From the NCBI GenBank assembly GCA_016838895.1, contig JAEKNU010000042.1, positions 1-38,791 on the forward strand: DNA of 38,791 nucleotides, written 5' to 3'. The DNA comes from Chloroflexota bacterium. GTDB lineage: Bacteria > Chloroflexota > Anaerolineae > Anaerolineales > Anaerolineaceae. This document shows, one piece after another, positions 1 through 7,907 of the stretch. The position numbers and the translations under genes were made by a program. Under the pieces are notes generated by a model. The model was not told the origin of the DNA. It did not search any database and was given only the letters and a program-made list of their open reading frames with translations. Numbering within the stretch: the first letter of the stretch is position 1; each line of letters opens with the position of its first letter.

Positions 1-296
1 GTAATATCCGCATATCCGGCGAAAATTTTTCCAGCGTGTTTCACGCCTTCTGGAATAAAGTAATGATCGCCGCGAGTATAAGTACGTTTTATACCGTCAA
101 TAACCAATTCAATCCTCCCATCCAGGACGAACCCAACCTGTGCAGCATGGGAATGCTCGGGTAATTCCACATCCTCGCGAAATTCCATAAAGATGATTTG
201 ATGCTGGGCTGATTGTGATAGATATGCCTTTATCCCGCTTAGGGGAATATTGGCTTCTGGTAAATTTAAAATGGGTTCCGGAAAAATGCTGCTCAT
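1..296 (-). CDS. Cupin-domain protein (partial, 3' end outside window)
   Basis: The leftward frame begins at ATG 296 and runs off the window edge, leaving about 98 residues. A second in-frame ATG lies at 302, but the GGAG ribosome site directly abuts it and sits 6 bases before the ATG at 296, so 296 is preferred. The reading contains the cupin pattern: an acidic stretch, then PEHSHAAQVGFVLDGRIEL (His-rich metal-site half), a glycine turn, and the second half YFIPEGVKHAG. Cupins of this size are small beta-barrel proteins that are often metal-dependent isomerases, dioxygenases or sugar sensors. The substrate cannot be read from the sequence. Family assignment is firm; function is unknown. Confidence 0.75.
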   Translation of the reverse strand, partial: MSSIFPEPILNLPEANIPLSGIKAYLSQSAQHQIIFMEFREDVELPEHSHAAQVGFVLDGRIELVIDGIKRTYTRGDHYFIPEGVKHAGKIFAGYADI

Positions 297-533
297 GTTC
301 ATCTCCACTATAAATTTATATTTTTCTTTTTGTCAGGCAACCAGTGCATGATTTCATACCAAAACTGATTATAGATTATTTTTGTATATCATAGGAGCTA
401 TAGGTTTTTTCTCAGAGTAAATGAACCCTATATCATTCGGACCCAACATTGCTGATAACCTATCGCTGTTTTTTTGGTCAAAGCCAAATCCCAATATATA
501 CTTCCAGGCATTTGGGATGATCTTTTAGAAAGA
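297..533. other. Intergenic region, no gene seen
   Basis: About 237 bases between the cupin gene and the kinase gene, both leftward. A TATAAT-like box on the minus strand (373-368) could serve the cupin gene, but no convincing -35 box is found at 16-18 bases. I see no small ORF with a ribosome site and no RNA-like structure that stands out. Confidence 0.4.
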
Positions 534-1343
534 CTAATCCATTAATCCTGCCTTCAGACGCGCCAGAACGCGAGACTGCTCTTGTGGAAAATTCTCAGTT
601 TCCCGCAGACGGGCTGCAAGGATATGTATATTCCATTGATCAATTTGCTGCTGTTTGGCTGGTCGTAGTTTTAAATAATGTTTCAAATATTGCCTATTCA
701 ATACACTGCGGAACAAATTAATCAACAGACGCATGTGTGCAGGTATGCCTGGCGGCAAGCCGCTGATTTGAAAGAGCATGCAGGTACGGGCAACATCTGC
801 CAGAGGGTTCCCGTGAGTTCCAGTCATCCAATCAATAATGATGGGACCGTGCGGTGACAGTATGATGTTATCCGGATGGAAATCTCCATGACAAAGAGAA
901 TCACCTTTCGGTAATCTCGATAAATGATTTTGCAGGAAGCGTTTATTTGCATCATTTATCTGTGATGCTGCATCAATTCCATCAGCAATTTGTTTTCGCT
1001 GATTTGGAAATTCAGCCGGTGCAAGAATCTCATGCATATTGGTATGTAATTCAGCTAATTGACGTGCAACAGTAAAAAGATTCCAGGGTCTGGCTTGTAA
1101 TTCATCCAACATTGATATCCCAGTTATGTGTTCAAACACAATTCCAAATCTACCTTCGTGTTGAATGATTTCAAATGTTTTTGGTACAGGGAAACCAGCA
1201 TCGTAAATCGTTCGGGTGATATTGAATTCTTGTTCAACGACATTATCTGATATCCATTTTTGGTAGAGTTTGAGTATTCTCCCCTCACCATGTTGATAGA
1301 CATCCGCCGTGCGTCCGCTGCCGATTAACAAATTATTTTTCAA
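534..1343 (-). CDS. Aminoglycoside phosphotransferase (APH)-family kinase
   Basis: A 269-residue protein of the APH/choline kinase fold. The N-terminal lobe has a glycine loop near residues 7-11 (IGSGRT) and the lysine-containing strand RILKLYQK. The catalytic loop HGDFHPDN is at residues 152-159, with catalytic Asp154 and metal ligand Asn159, and the metal-binding IIDW follows at 169-172. The family transfers phosphate from ATP to small hydroxyl substrates such as antibiotics, sugars or choline. Nothing here fixes the substrate, so antibiotic resistance should not be assumed. The start is a TTG at 1343 with an AAGG ribosome site about 7 bases upstream. It lies 44 bases downstream of the flavodoxin-like gene on the same strand and may be co-transcribed with it. 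Confidence 0.85.
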   Translation of the reverse strand: MKNNLLIGSGRTADVYQHGEGRILKLYQKWISDNVVEQEFNITRTIYDAGFPVPKTFEIIQHEGRFGIVFEHITGISMLDELQARPWNLFTVARQLAELHTNMHEILAPAEFPNQRKQIADGIDAASQINDANKRFLQNHLSRLPKGDSLCHGDFHPDNIILSPHGPIIIDWMTGTHGNPLADVARTCMLFQISGLPPGIPAHMRLLINLFRSVLNRQYLKHYLKLRPAKQQQIDQWNIHILAARLRETENFPQEQSRVLARLKAGLMD

Positions 1344-1387
1344 ATTTATACCTTGTGTATCATAATGATAGTAGTACTAATGAATTG

Positions 1388-2101
1388 TTATATAGTCAGC
1401 AAGGTATTGGTAATTTCCTGACCCCAACTGCCAATTATTTTCCAATCCCGGTAATCTCCTTCTGCAGGAAATATATCAGATTTGGACATCGTCAGACGCA
1501 AGCCTAGCTCCACTTTGGAAAAATCAAGATTTCCGGCGAACATGCCTTTGAGCAGCGGCTGCTTAATTTCGCATAAGGGAGCGAGATAGCCTTCAGCCTC
1601 GGCTCGATTCTCAGGCGTATCCTCTACCATGGTCAGGCAGTTGATGAAGTAGGCAGTCTGCATTTGGGCGATGTCATTATTAAATTTATCAACGAATTGA
1701 CGTGTTTTGGCACATAACTGACCCATGCGGATGGCACTACCCAGAATGAGTGTCTGGTAGCCTGTCAATGTTTTGACATCCTGTACAGGAAGTACATCCA
1801 CGGATAATCCAGCAGAGATTAATTCCTCGGAAATGGCTTTGGCAACTTCACCGGTTGAGCCACAAACGCTGCCGTATGCCAGCAGGATTTTGTTGTCAGG
1901 GGTATCTTCATTTGAGCTAAGTTTGCTGTAATAGTCAATTTTTGGTTGTGAAACGCCTGCGATACCCAATCCGCTGCATAAAACGGTCAGCCCACCGGCA
2001 GTGAAAGCCAGTGCTTTCAGGAATCCCCGACGGGTTGTTTTGCCAATGGGATTATCTTCAATTTGATTGTTAATGTTTATCTCATTCATTTTTCTTGTCA
2101 T
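1388..2101 (-). CDS. Tat-exported flavodoxin-domain protein (HemG-like fold)
   Basis: A 237-residue protein with a twin-arginine signal near residues 22-50: TTRRGFLK followed by a hydrophobic stretch. The mature part is a flavodoxin-like domain: a beta strand ILLAYGS, the FMN phosphate loop GSVCGSTGEVAKAI, then LILGSAIRMG and a Trp-containing C-terminus. This arrangement resembles the flavodoxin_5 domain of menaquinone-linked protoporphyrinogen oxidase HemG. HemG itself is not Tat-exported, so the substrate is likely different and outside the cytoplasm. A Tat signal fits a protein that folds with its FMN before export. Start choice is unsure: GTG/ATG options cluster at 2101 and 2089; the ribosome site GGGAG directly abuts ATG 2101. 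Family call good, reaction unknown. Confidence 0.75.
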   Translation of the reverse strand: MTRKMNEININNQIEDNPIGKTTRRGFLKALAFTAGGLTVLCSGLGIAGVSQPKIDYYSKLSSNEDTPDNKILLAYGSVCGSTGEVAKAISEELISAGLSVDVLPVQDVKTLTGYQTLILGSAIRMGQLCAKTRQFVDKFNNDIAQMQTAYFINCLTMVEDTPENRAEAEGYLAPLCEIKQPLLKGMFAGNLDFSKVELGLRLTMSKSDIFPAEGDYRDWKIIGSWGQEITNTLLTI

Positions 2102-2243
2102 CTCCCATTAAATGTATACGCAAAGACAACATTATGGTTGCAGATGGAGGTATAGCTAAGCACTTTAATCCATCCACATTATAGACACTTTAGTAAAACT
2201 CAATGGTTGGTAATTGATTGGCAATGGAAAATTTGATATAGTC

Positions 2244-2282
2244 AATCGCTTGAATCCAAATCATCTTGTGATTCAAGCGATT
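2244..2282 (-). terminator. Hairpin downstream of the CPTP-repeat lipoprotein gene
   Basis: Perfect 13-bp inverted repeat: AATCGCTTGAATC at 2244-2256 and its reverse complement at 2270-2282, with a 13-base loop. It lies 30 bases after the stop codon of the leftward lipoprotein gene. There is no immediate U-run on the minus strand, only a T-rich stretch about 12 bases further on, so a mRNA-stabilising 3' hairpin is an alternative. Confidence 0.5.
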
Positions 2283-2312
2283 AACTAATGGACAAATATC
2301 ATTCCAAGAGTC

Positions 2313-3212
2313 TTAATACAAGCAAGTGATTGGTGTTGGGCCACCGCCAATGGGCGTGGGGCAACCGCTACCAGATGAACCTGATCCACTTGAACCATCG
2401 CAGGTAACCGGCGTAGGACCACCACCAATGGGTGTAGGGCATCCGCTTCCGGAAGAACCTGATCCACTTGAACCATCGCAGGTAACCGGCGTAGGACCAC
2501 CACCAATGGGTGTAGGGCATCCGCTTCCGGAAGAACCTGATCCACTTGAACCGTCACAAGTAACTGGAGTAGGACCACCACCAATAGGCGTGGGGCAGCC
2601 GCTGCCAGGTGATGGGGGAACAAGTGTAGTACAGGTGATGGGTGTTGGGCCACCGCCAATAGGCGTGGGGCATCCGCTATCAGGTGATGAGGGAACAAGT
2701 GTAGTACAGGTGATGGGTGTTGGTCCACCACCAACAGGCGTAGGACAGCCGCTGCCTGGGGCGGGATCTTCTTCAGTGCATGAAATGGGTGTTGGTCCAC
2801 CGCCGATGGGAGTGGGGCAGCCAGGCTCTTCAACGGTTGGTACAACGGTAGTGAGTAATACGGTTGGAGAAGGTGCAGGTGTAAAGATTTTTACACCCTT
2901 CATGGGTTTTTCCAATGTGACGAATTCACTCTTGATCCAGACCTGATTTTCTGAATTTCCAGGATCAAGAATTAAATAGAAATCCCCGTCGATATTTGTT
3001 CCAAGGAATTCAGCAGATTGGCCTGCCGCAAGCATACCAAGGGGTTCGAATACCTCATCAGGTCCGCTGAAGATTGTGCTATCCATGTTTACGGTGATGT
3101 ACTGCTTATCGGGAGTGCTGTCTTGTGTTGTGATTGGATCTGGCAGATTGCATGAGGTAAAGAGCAAGGTAAAGCATAAGAAAAATATCAAAATCCGTTT
3201 TATATATTTCAT
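2313..3212 (-). CDS. Lipoprotein with SH3-like domain and seven Cys-bounded CPTP repeats
   Basis: A 299-residue predicted lipoprotein. The signal peptide (residues 1-20) ends in the lipobox LFTSC, so it should be a membrane-anchored surface protein. Residues about 38-100 look like a bacterial SH3-type module (short strands, ending in VWIKSEFVTL). From about residue 130 to the end there are seven copies of a 14-residue unit CPTP[IV]GGGPTP[IV][ST]C, joined by spacers that are acidic, Thr/Pro-rich or, in the last three, Ser/Gly-rich. Each unit starts and ends with cysteine, so closed disulfide loops or metal or thiol chemistry are possible. I do not recognise the repeat. The start ATG has a strong AAGGAG site 5 bases upstream. 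The gene is divergent from the MarR operon. Confidence 0.85.
   Translation of the reverse strand: MKYIKRILIFFLCFTLLFTSCNLPDPITTQDSTPDKQYITVNMDSTIFSGPDEVFEPLGMLAAGQSAEFLGTNIDGDFYLILDPGNSENQVWIKSEFVTLEKPMKGVKIFTPAPSPTVLLTTVVPTVEEPGCPTPIGGGPTPISCTEEDPAPGSGCPTPVGGGPTPITCTTLVPSSPDSGCPTPIGGGPTPITCTTLVPPSPGSGCPTPIGGGPTPVTCDGSSGSGSSGSGCPTPIGGGPTPVTCDGSSGSGSSGSGCPTPIGGGPTPVTCDGSSGSGSSGSGCPTPIGGGPTPITCLY
2322..2819 (-). repeat. Coding tandem repeats (seven CPTP units; 78-bp period at 3' end)
   Basis: Seven copies of the 42-bp unit coding for the Cys-to-Cys motif, in a longer period of 75-78 bp with spacers. The copies at 2401-2478 and 2479-2556 are identical over roughly the first 70 bases, differing only at the far end of the unit, which points to recent duplication or slippage. 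The upstream copies (gene-wise earlier) have diverged spacers. The repeats are in frame and coding, not a CRISPR array. Confidence 0.9.
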
Positions 3213-3277
3213 TTCTACTCCTTTTTTTTCCTTACTACCGATAAAGGAAAATTTGTACCAGTAGAAATCACTATTCT

Positions 3278-3307
3278 ATTGTAGCCATTTTTTGTGAAAA
3301 TATTCAA
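3278..3307 (-). promoter_or_regulatory. Likely promoter of the CPTP lipoprotein gene
   Basis: On the minus strand: -35 TTGAAT (3307-3302), an 18-base spacer and -10 TACAAT (3283-3278). Transcription would begin near 3271, giving a leader of about 60 bases before the ATG at 3212. Confidence 0.5.
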
Positions 3308-3377
3308 GTTTTTATATGTGAGATATTTTTTATCCATGCTGCGATCACCGTAGAAGTAAAAGTTGAAGAACTCATAC

Positions 3378-3405
3378 TTGATTTTCATAGGAAAAGATAT
3401 ATAAT
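3378..3405 (+). promoter_or_regulatory. Promoter of the MarR-nitroreductase operon
   Basis: TTGATT at 3378-3383, a 16-base spacer and a consensus TATAAT at 3400-3405. It lies directly before the inverted repeat at 3407-3426 and about 33 bases before the MarR start codon. Confidence 0.7.
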
Positions 3406-3406
3406 A

Positions 3407-3426
3407 ATAATTAGAGTTCTAATTAT
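3407..3426. promoter_or_regulatory. Probable MarR operator
   Basis: Perfect inverted repeat with 9-base arms ATAATTAGA / TCTAATTAT and a 2-base centre. It begins one base after the -10 box and covers the expected transcription start, so bound protein would block initiation. Size and symmetry fit MarR-family dimers, which usually repress their own operon. Confidence 0.7.
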
Positions 3427-3437
3427 ATAGGTTGATA

Positions 3438-3890
3438 ATGAAAGAATCCATAAAAACTATCCAGCCAGCCATGATGGGTCAATTGGGAAATGCATTTCTA
3501 ACCTGGCGCAGATACTTACAAAAGCAGGTAGCCAAACATGAGGTCACCCTTAAGCAGTTTTTTGTATTACGCAGATTGTCAAAAGTGGCATTTTTACATC
3601 CCTCACAGGTGGCAGAATTATTGTTTTGTGATCGTCCAACTGCAACAGTCGTGATCAATAACCTGCGTAAATATGGTTGGGTCGAGACAATGAAGGATCC
3701 GCTGAATCGAAAGTTCCAGCAAATTATGCTTACTGAGCAGGGCAAAACAAAATTAAACGAAATAAATCAATCAATGACGCTGAACCCTGATCAGTTATTC
3801 GATCCATTGGCCTGTTTTAGCACTGAAGAAAAACAGCACTTTGAGGCATTACTGGAGAAATTGACCAATCATCTACAAATAATCGCTTAA
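3438..3890 (+). CDS. MarR-family transcriptional regulator
   Basis: A 150-residue winged-helix protein of typical MarR length. The DNA-binding part spans roughly residues 48-105: helix-turn-helix around HPSQVAELLFCDRPTATVV and a wing near the basic run DPLNRKFQ, followed by LTEQGK, all standard for the family. Helices at both ends would form the dimer interface. A TTG two codons upstream (3432) is in frame, but the TAGG ribosome site is correctly spaced (6 bases) only for ATG 3438. It is followed after 10 bases by the nitroreductase gene, and the two share the promoter and palindrome upstream. It is probably an autorepressor that responds to a redox-active or phenolic compound handled by its partner; the ligand is not known. 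Confidence 0.9.
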   Translation: MKESIKTIQPAMMGQLGNAFLTWRRYLQKQVAKHEVTLKQFFVLRRLSKVAFLHPSQVAELLFCDRPTATVVINNLRKYGWVETMKDPLNRKFQQIMLTEQGKTKLNEINQSMTLNPDQLFDPLACFSTEEKQHFEALLEKLTNHLQIIA

Positions 3891-3900
3891 GAGGAACAAC

Positions 3901-4650
3901 ATGAACGAAACCATCAATACAATCAACAGCTTGTACACCACACATGGAAATTTTTCCACGCAGGATGTCAAAGAAGAGGATATGCAAACCATCCTGAAAA
4001 CCTGTGTTCGAGCTGCAAATGCTTCGGCCAGGCAGAGTTATTCCATTGTGGTAATTAGAGACCGGGAACGGATTCGTCAGTTATGTGGTTATACGGGTAG
4101 CAAAGCACTATTATTCTGCGTTGACTATAACCGTATCATGGATGTGTCAAATCACCTTGGCCATGACTATAAGGCTAGTGGTATCGCAGATTTTATCACT
4201 GGCAGTACAGATACGATTTTGGCAGCCCAAACCGCGGCCATTTGTGCACGTTCATTGGGCATTGACTCGTTATTCACCAATGGCATTCAACGGGGGGATA
4301 TAAATCGCATTTATGATTTAGTTCAGCTCCCCGAAAAAGGCTGCTTTCCATTAATTATGCTGGTTTTAGGATATGCTGACAAAGAACCGACATATCTGAA
4401 AGGCCGGTATCGGGGTAAAGGTTTGATTCATGATGAACAATACCAGCGTTGTACAGAGCGTGATTTGCAGAACCTGATAGCGGAATATGATGATCCTTCA
4501 AAGAAAATGGGTATGATTCAGGATTGGGAGAAACATGGTTTTACGCACTATTTGGACTGGTTTTTTGAAAAATGGATTGGCAAGGGCGAGCGTCCTGAGA
4601 AGAGCCAGATGTTAAGTTTACTGGAACGCAGCGGTTTTCTGGATTGGTAG
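3901..4650 (+). CDS. Nitroreductase-family flavoprotein (NfsA/FRP-like)
   Basis: A 249-residue protein with the nitroreductase fold: an N-terminal helix before the FMN-binding region AANASARQSYSIVVI, a middle helix with TILAAQTAAICARSLGIDSLFTNGI and the strand GCFPLIMLVLGYAD, then the C-terminal extension KGRYRGKGLIHDEQY seen in the NfsA/FRP group. Members use NAD(P)H and FMN to reduce nitro compounds, quinones or other electrophiles. The usual early Arg-Arg-Ser motif is replaced here by a His-Gly run, so the substrate or cofactor contacts may differ. The ribosome site GAGGAAC lies just before ATG 3901. Second gene of the MarR operon; induction by its own substrate is likely. Confidence 0.88.
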   Translation: MNETINTINSLYTTHGNFSTQDVKEEDMQTILKTCVRAANASARQSYSIVVIRDRERIRQLCGYTGSKALLFCVDYNRIMDVSNHLGHDYKASGIADFITGSTDTILAAQTAAICARSLGIDSLFTNGIQRGDINRIYDLVQLPEKGCFPLIMLVLGYADKEPTYLKGRYRGKGLIHDEQYQRCTERDLQNLIAEYDDPSKKMGMIQDWEKHGFTHYLDWFFEKWIGKGERPEKSQMLSLLERSGFLDW

Positions 4651-4690
4651 AAAAATATCAATCCAACATATGTACTAGGTTGATATTTTT
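4651..4690. terminator. Bidirectional terminator between convergent genes
   Basis: Perfect 11-bp inverted repeat AAAAATATCAA / TTGATATTTTT with an 18-base loop. It starts at the base after the nitroreductase stop codon and ends 4 bases before the kinase stop codon. The arms give an A-run before and a U-run after the stem in both directions. The stem is AT-rich, so efficiency may be modest. Confidence 0.6.
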
Positions 4691-4694
4691 CCAT

Positions 4695-5669
4695 TTAGTG
4701 AATGAATGCAGCTTTGATGTTTTCCCGCAAAGTCGAGAACATGGCGCTGGTAGGTATTGAAGCTGCTTTCATGCCTAATAATGCAGCGCCGCTAACTGGC
4801 GGTACATCCAGCGTGATCAGGTTTGTATTGGGTGCCAGTGCCAAAATGGATTTTTTCACTGGATCAAATAAGATGGAATCTTTTTGGAAAAGACTGCCTG
4901 AGAGTACCAGATCAAAAGAGATTTGTTCGAATTGCAATTGCCGGATAACTGCCTTGGCGAGCTCGCCAAGTTCGCTGCCTGCCCAGTGCATAATACTTTG
5001 CGCTACTGGATCTCCTTGAGCTGCGATTTCCAGGACATGTACTGCCCAGGCAGGATGCAGGGGAGTTTTTTCCATGACCAGGCTTTCCATGAGTTGTGCC
5101 AGGGAAGTCGTGCCTGTGATGTCCATCAAGCGTTGGCTGAGCTGTGTTTCTGGTCCGCGTTTGATCCATTGATAATTGACTGCATGCACGGCCTTGACCA
5201 CAATTTCCAGCGCGCCGCCATTTTCTCCAAAAAGCATACCGGCTCCGGTGACTCTGCCTTCATTGCCTTGTGCATCACAACCATAACAATTGTTGCTGGT
5301 ACCAGCGATCAGGTTTACCCCCCAACCCTGAGGTGAACCGGCATATAGACCCAACACAGCATCATTTACCACTTCAAGGGGGCAGGTTAATCCGAGCGAT
5401 GTTATTGCATTAAGTGTGTCTTCTCTTTCACTTGGCCAATCATATCCGGCAATACCAAATCCGGCGCCTGTGATTTGATTGGGTTGAATATTGTGTTTTT
5501 CGGAGGCCTGTTGAAAAGTTGCCTGCAAGGCATTGATCAGGCCATCATATCCAACGGATTCATGGTTGCCTGGACCTGTCTCGCCAAACCCGAGTATTGT
5601 GCCATGTTCATCTACTAACAAAGCATGCGTTTTTGACCCGCCAACATCAACTCCAAGATAGATACCCAT
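4695..5669 (-). CDS. BadF/BadG-type ATPase, likely N-acetylglucosamine-type sugar kinase
   Basis: A 324-residue protein of the BadF/BadG/BcrA/BcrD ATPase family, actin/hexokinase fold. It begins with the phosphate-1 loop LGVDVGGSKTHALLVDEHG, has GAGFGIAGYDWP and VVNDAVLGLYAG (catalytic Asp region), and the phosphate-2 loop LIAGTSNNCYG. Later comes the adenosine motif LVLSGSLF. Length and motifs match GlcNAc kinases of the NagK type. The start codon overlaps the stop of the upstream deacetylase (TGATG), implying translational coupling. In this operon it may phosphorylate an amino sugar or its disaccharide, supplying the 6-phosphate that a PTS would otherwise add. Substrate is inferred from context. 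Confidence 0.8.
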   Translation of the reverse strand: MGIYLGVDVGGSKTHALLVDEHGTILGFGETGPGNHESVGYDGLINALQATFQQASEKHNIQPNQITGAGFGIAGYDWPSEREDTLNAITSLGLTCPLEVVNDAVLGLYAGSPQGWGVNLIAGTSNNCYGCDAQGNEGRVTGAGMLFGENGGALEIVVKAVHAVNYQWIKRGPETQLSQRLMDITGTTSLAQLMESLVMEKTPLHPAWAVHVLEIAAQGDPVAQSIMHWAGSELGELAKAVIRQLQFEQISFDLVLSGSLFQKDSILFDPVKKSILALAPNTNLITLDVPPVSGAALLGMKAASIPTSAMFSTLRENIKAAFIH

Positions 5670-6568
5670 CAGTTACCTCTCATAATGTCGCGTAGTTTTT
5701 TGTAGCCGATGATATGGATCCCCTGATCTTTGATAAATTGTTTGATTTCAGGATTCATGAAGGTTTCATAATTGGCAACCCGGCTGGACCAATCGTTGCT
5801 GCAAATGGCACGTAATTCAGGCGTATCCACTGCCGGATGATAAATAAAATGAGTAATTCCGACAGGAATTTGGGATAGCATTTGTTTGGCGATTTCCAAT
5901 TGTCCCTCTGGTTGACGTAAAGGCATCATCATGATGCCGTCAATTAATGGATATCCCTGTGCATCCAACTGATCCAGTTTTGGCGTCAACATTTTCATTA
6001 ATGCTTTTGATCCGCCGAAATCTTCAAATCCCACGCCTGTAACACGAGGCATCAAGGCCGGCACACGGTTAGCAATTGCCTGATCGAGATAGTCCTCAAC
6101 ATAATCCGGGGAGAAAATTGTGCCCATATGCGAGTCGATATGGCTGATCTGGATCCCGGCCGCTTGTGCCTTGCTTATCTGGGCGGTTAATTCGGCTGAT
6201 ACAATTTCTTTGCTGGTAGTTGCTGTGGTAGTGGCAGGTCTCATATGCATATAGCCGTCTGCTGCTAATAAACCGGATTGTTTATCCAATGTGGATAGTG
6301 CACCCCAACGATAGCTTTCATATTCACAGTTCAGCGTGGCATGAATGCCCATATCCACATCAGGATGAGCACGACAATATTCAGCCAATGCAGGAAACCA
6401 TGCACAGGGTGTCATCACGGCACCAGAGCTAACCCCTCCACAATCCCAAAGGTCAGCAAAGGCTGTAATGGTTGCCTGGCACATCCCCACGTCATCAGCG
6501 TGTAAAATAACCAGCCGATCGGTTTCGGAATAGCCCAATTTTTTGAGCAGTGTTGTCGTAGACATCAT
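5669..6568 (-). CDS. ChbG/HpnK (YdjC)-family carbohydrate deacetylase
   Basis: A 299-residue YdjC-type protein. The metal-dependent deacetylase motifs are present: LHADDVGMC (His23, Asp25, Asp26), MGIHATL (His76) and SHIDSHMGT (His143, Asp145, His147). ChbG removes one acetyl group from chitobiose-6-phosphate so that the phosphoglycosidase can act; HpnK acts on hopanoid amino sugars. The GH4 neighbour favours the first role. The downstream kinase starts in the last codon (TGATG overlap), and the GH4 gene ends 16 bases upstream. Two ATGs are possible, 6568 and 6565; the AAGGAG site is better spaced (5 bases) for 6565. Family sure; substrate inferred. Confidence 0.85.
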   Translation of the reverse strand: MMSTTTLLKKLGYSETDRLVILHADDVGMCQATITAFADLWDCGGVSSGAVMTPCAWFPALAEYCRAHPDVDMGIHATLNCEYESYRWGALSTLDKQSGLLAADGYMHMRPATTTATTSKEIVSAELTAQISKAQAAGIQISHIDSHMGTIFSPDYVEDYLDQAIANRVPALMPRVTGVGFEDFGGSKALMKMLTPKLDQLDAQGYPLIDGIMMMPLRQPEGQLEIAKQMLSQIPVGITHFIYHPAVDTPELRAICSNDWSSRVANYETFMNPEIKQFIKDQGIHIIGYKKLRDIMRGN

Positions 6569-6584
6569 ATCTCCTTATCAATGT

Positions 6585-7886
6585 TTATGAAGCATTATTG
6601 AAAAATTGTGGCAAATAGGCTTGATGCGTGTTTAGCAAATCATCCAGAACAATTTGAATTTGATCTGCTTGGGGTCCTAATGGGTGGGCTAACAATGCCA
6701 AATATGCACTACGCCGATCAGCATGTACTGCCGCCTCGACGGTTAGCAGCTCAAACATTTTTACGGCTGAGATTAATCCGAATTGGGCAGGGGGAAGCGG
6801 CTCGCTGGGGATGGGGTGAATGCCCTGACGATTGATCAATGCTGGCATCTCTAAAACCCAATCCTGTGGCCAACCGGGTACTGCGCCACGATGAGGCAGA
6901 TTTACGACATGTATGGCATTCAGATCAGCATAATGAGCAAAGATCATTTCAGTTGCTAAAGTGGAGTACCAGGCCCCGCCGCGTTTCATTAAATCTTCAG
7001 GTGGGCTGATCAGGTCAGGATCGGCGAATTGGGCTAATAAATCCTTTTCAATATCCAGTACTTCTTCGGCACGAGATGGCGGCCATTTTTGTTGTTCTTC
7101 CAATTTATGCCGGGTGTTGTAAAAATAATGCAAATAGTAATTGGGAATCATGCCTAAATTTTCCAACAGCATTGGATTCCATTCCGGTTCGTCTTGGGTA
7201 CGTAATTCTTCCAGGTAGGCTGGAAATATCTGCGACCATATGTCATTGCCAGATACCTTGAATCCGCGATGCCAGGTGAGATGATTTAATCCCAAAGTAT
7301 CCAATTGGGCATTGGCCGGGGGAATGTCGTTACCCGTTAGTTTTTTGATGCCTTCAAGCATGCTCATTTTGGCTGTAATACCCACATTACACACACCAAC
7401 GGATTGAATTTTTGGGGCATAGCGGGATAAGGCTTCGGTAATCAGGCCAGCCGGATTGGTGAAGTTGAGTAATAATGCGTTTGGGGCGAGTTCCTGTATA
7501 TCTTTTGCGATATTCAACACTACCGGAATGGTACGCAAGGCTTTTGCCATACCGCCAATCCCTGTGGTTTCCTGCCCGATCAAACCATGCCGTAAGCCCA
7601 GGTATTCATCTTCTCGGCGGGCTTGCATTTGACCCACACGCAATTGACTGATGATATAGTCAGCGTTTTCAATAGAGGCACGCTGATCCTGGCTGAGGGT
7701 GACTTTGAAGGGATTGCCTGCAGCGCAGACCATACGCTGCACGAATCCGCCGACCACATCAAGGCGCTGGCGGTCGATATCCATCAACCAGAGTTCTTTG
7801 AGGGGTAAATCAGGGGTTAGTTTGATCAATCCCTGAACCAATTCCGGGGTGTAGGTGGAGCCGCCGCCGATGACAGTAATTTTCAT
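6585..7886 (-). CDS. Glycoside hydrolase family 4 phosphoglycosidase (CelF/ChbF-type)
   Basis: A 433-residue NAD- and metal-dependent GH4 enzyme. The NAD-binding loop IGGGSTYTPELVQG is at residues 6-19. Metal ligands are at Cys166 (VGVCNVGI) and His202 (GLNHLTWHRG), and NFTNPAGL lies near 141-148; all are the hallmarks of the family. GH4 members hydrolyse 6-phospho-alpha or -beta glycosides via oxidation at C3 and elimination. The Cys-Asn-Val-Gly type and the partners deacetylase and kinase favour a 6-phospho-beta-glucosidase acting on phosphorylated chitobiose or similar. It lies 21 bases after the LacI gene and 16 bases before the deacetylase. No transporter is in the operon. Exact specificity is not readable. 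Confidence 0.88.
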   Translation of the reverse strand: MKITVIGGGSTYTPELVQGLIKLTPDLPLKELWLMDIDRQRLDVVGGFVQRMVCAAGNPFKVTLSQDQRASIENADYIISQLRVGQMQARREDEYLGLRHGLIGQETTGIGGMAKALRTIPVVLNIAKDIQELAPNALLLNFTNPAGLITEALSRYAPKIQSVGVCNVGITAKMSMLEGIKKLTGNDIPPANAQLDTLGLNHLTWHRGFKVSGNDIWSQIFPAYLEELRTQDEPEWNPMLLENLGMIPNYYLHYFYNTRHKLEEQQKWPPSRAEEVLDIEKDLLAQFADPDLISPPEDLMKRGGAWYSTLATEMIFAHYADLNAIHVVNLPHRGAVPGWPQDWVLEMPALINRQGIHPIPSEPLPPAQFGLISAVKMFELLTVEAAVHADRRSAYLALLAHPLGPQADQIQIVLDDLLNTHQAYLPQFFNNAS

Positions 7887-7907
7887 AATTCCTTCCTTGT
7901 TATATTC

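Noticed and set aside
534..1343. Antibiotic-resistance gene (aminoglycoside phosphotransferase)
   Set aside because: Only the general kinase fold is visible; no feature ties it to aminoglycosides and there is no mobile element near.
2322..2819. CRISPR-like regular repeats
   Set aside because: The units are in frame, coding, and differ at synonymous positions; the spacers are conserved too, so it is a protein repeat.
2285..2946. Long open frames on the opposite strand and in another frame over the CPTP repeat region
   Set aside because: They exist only because the repeats have a period divisible by 3 and a biased composition; they lack ribosome sites, and the lipoprotein frame has signal peptide, lipobox and promoter.
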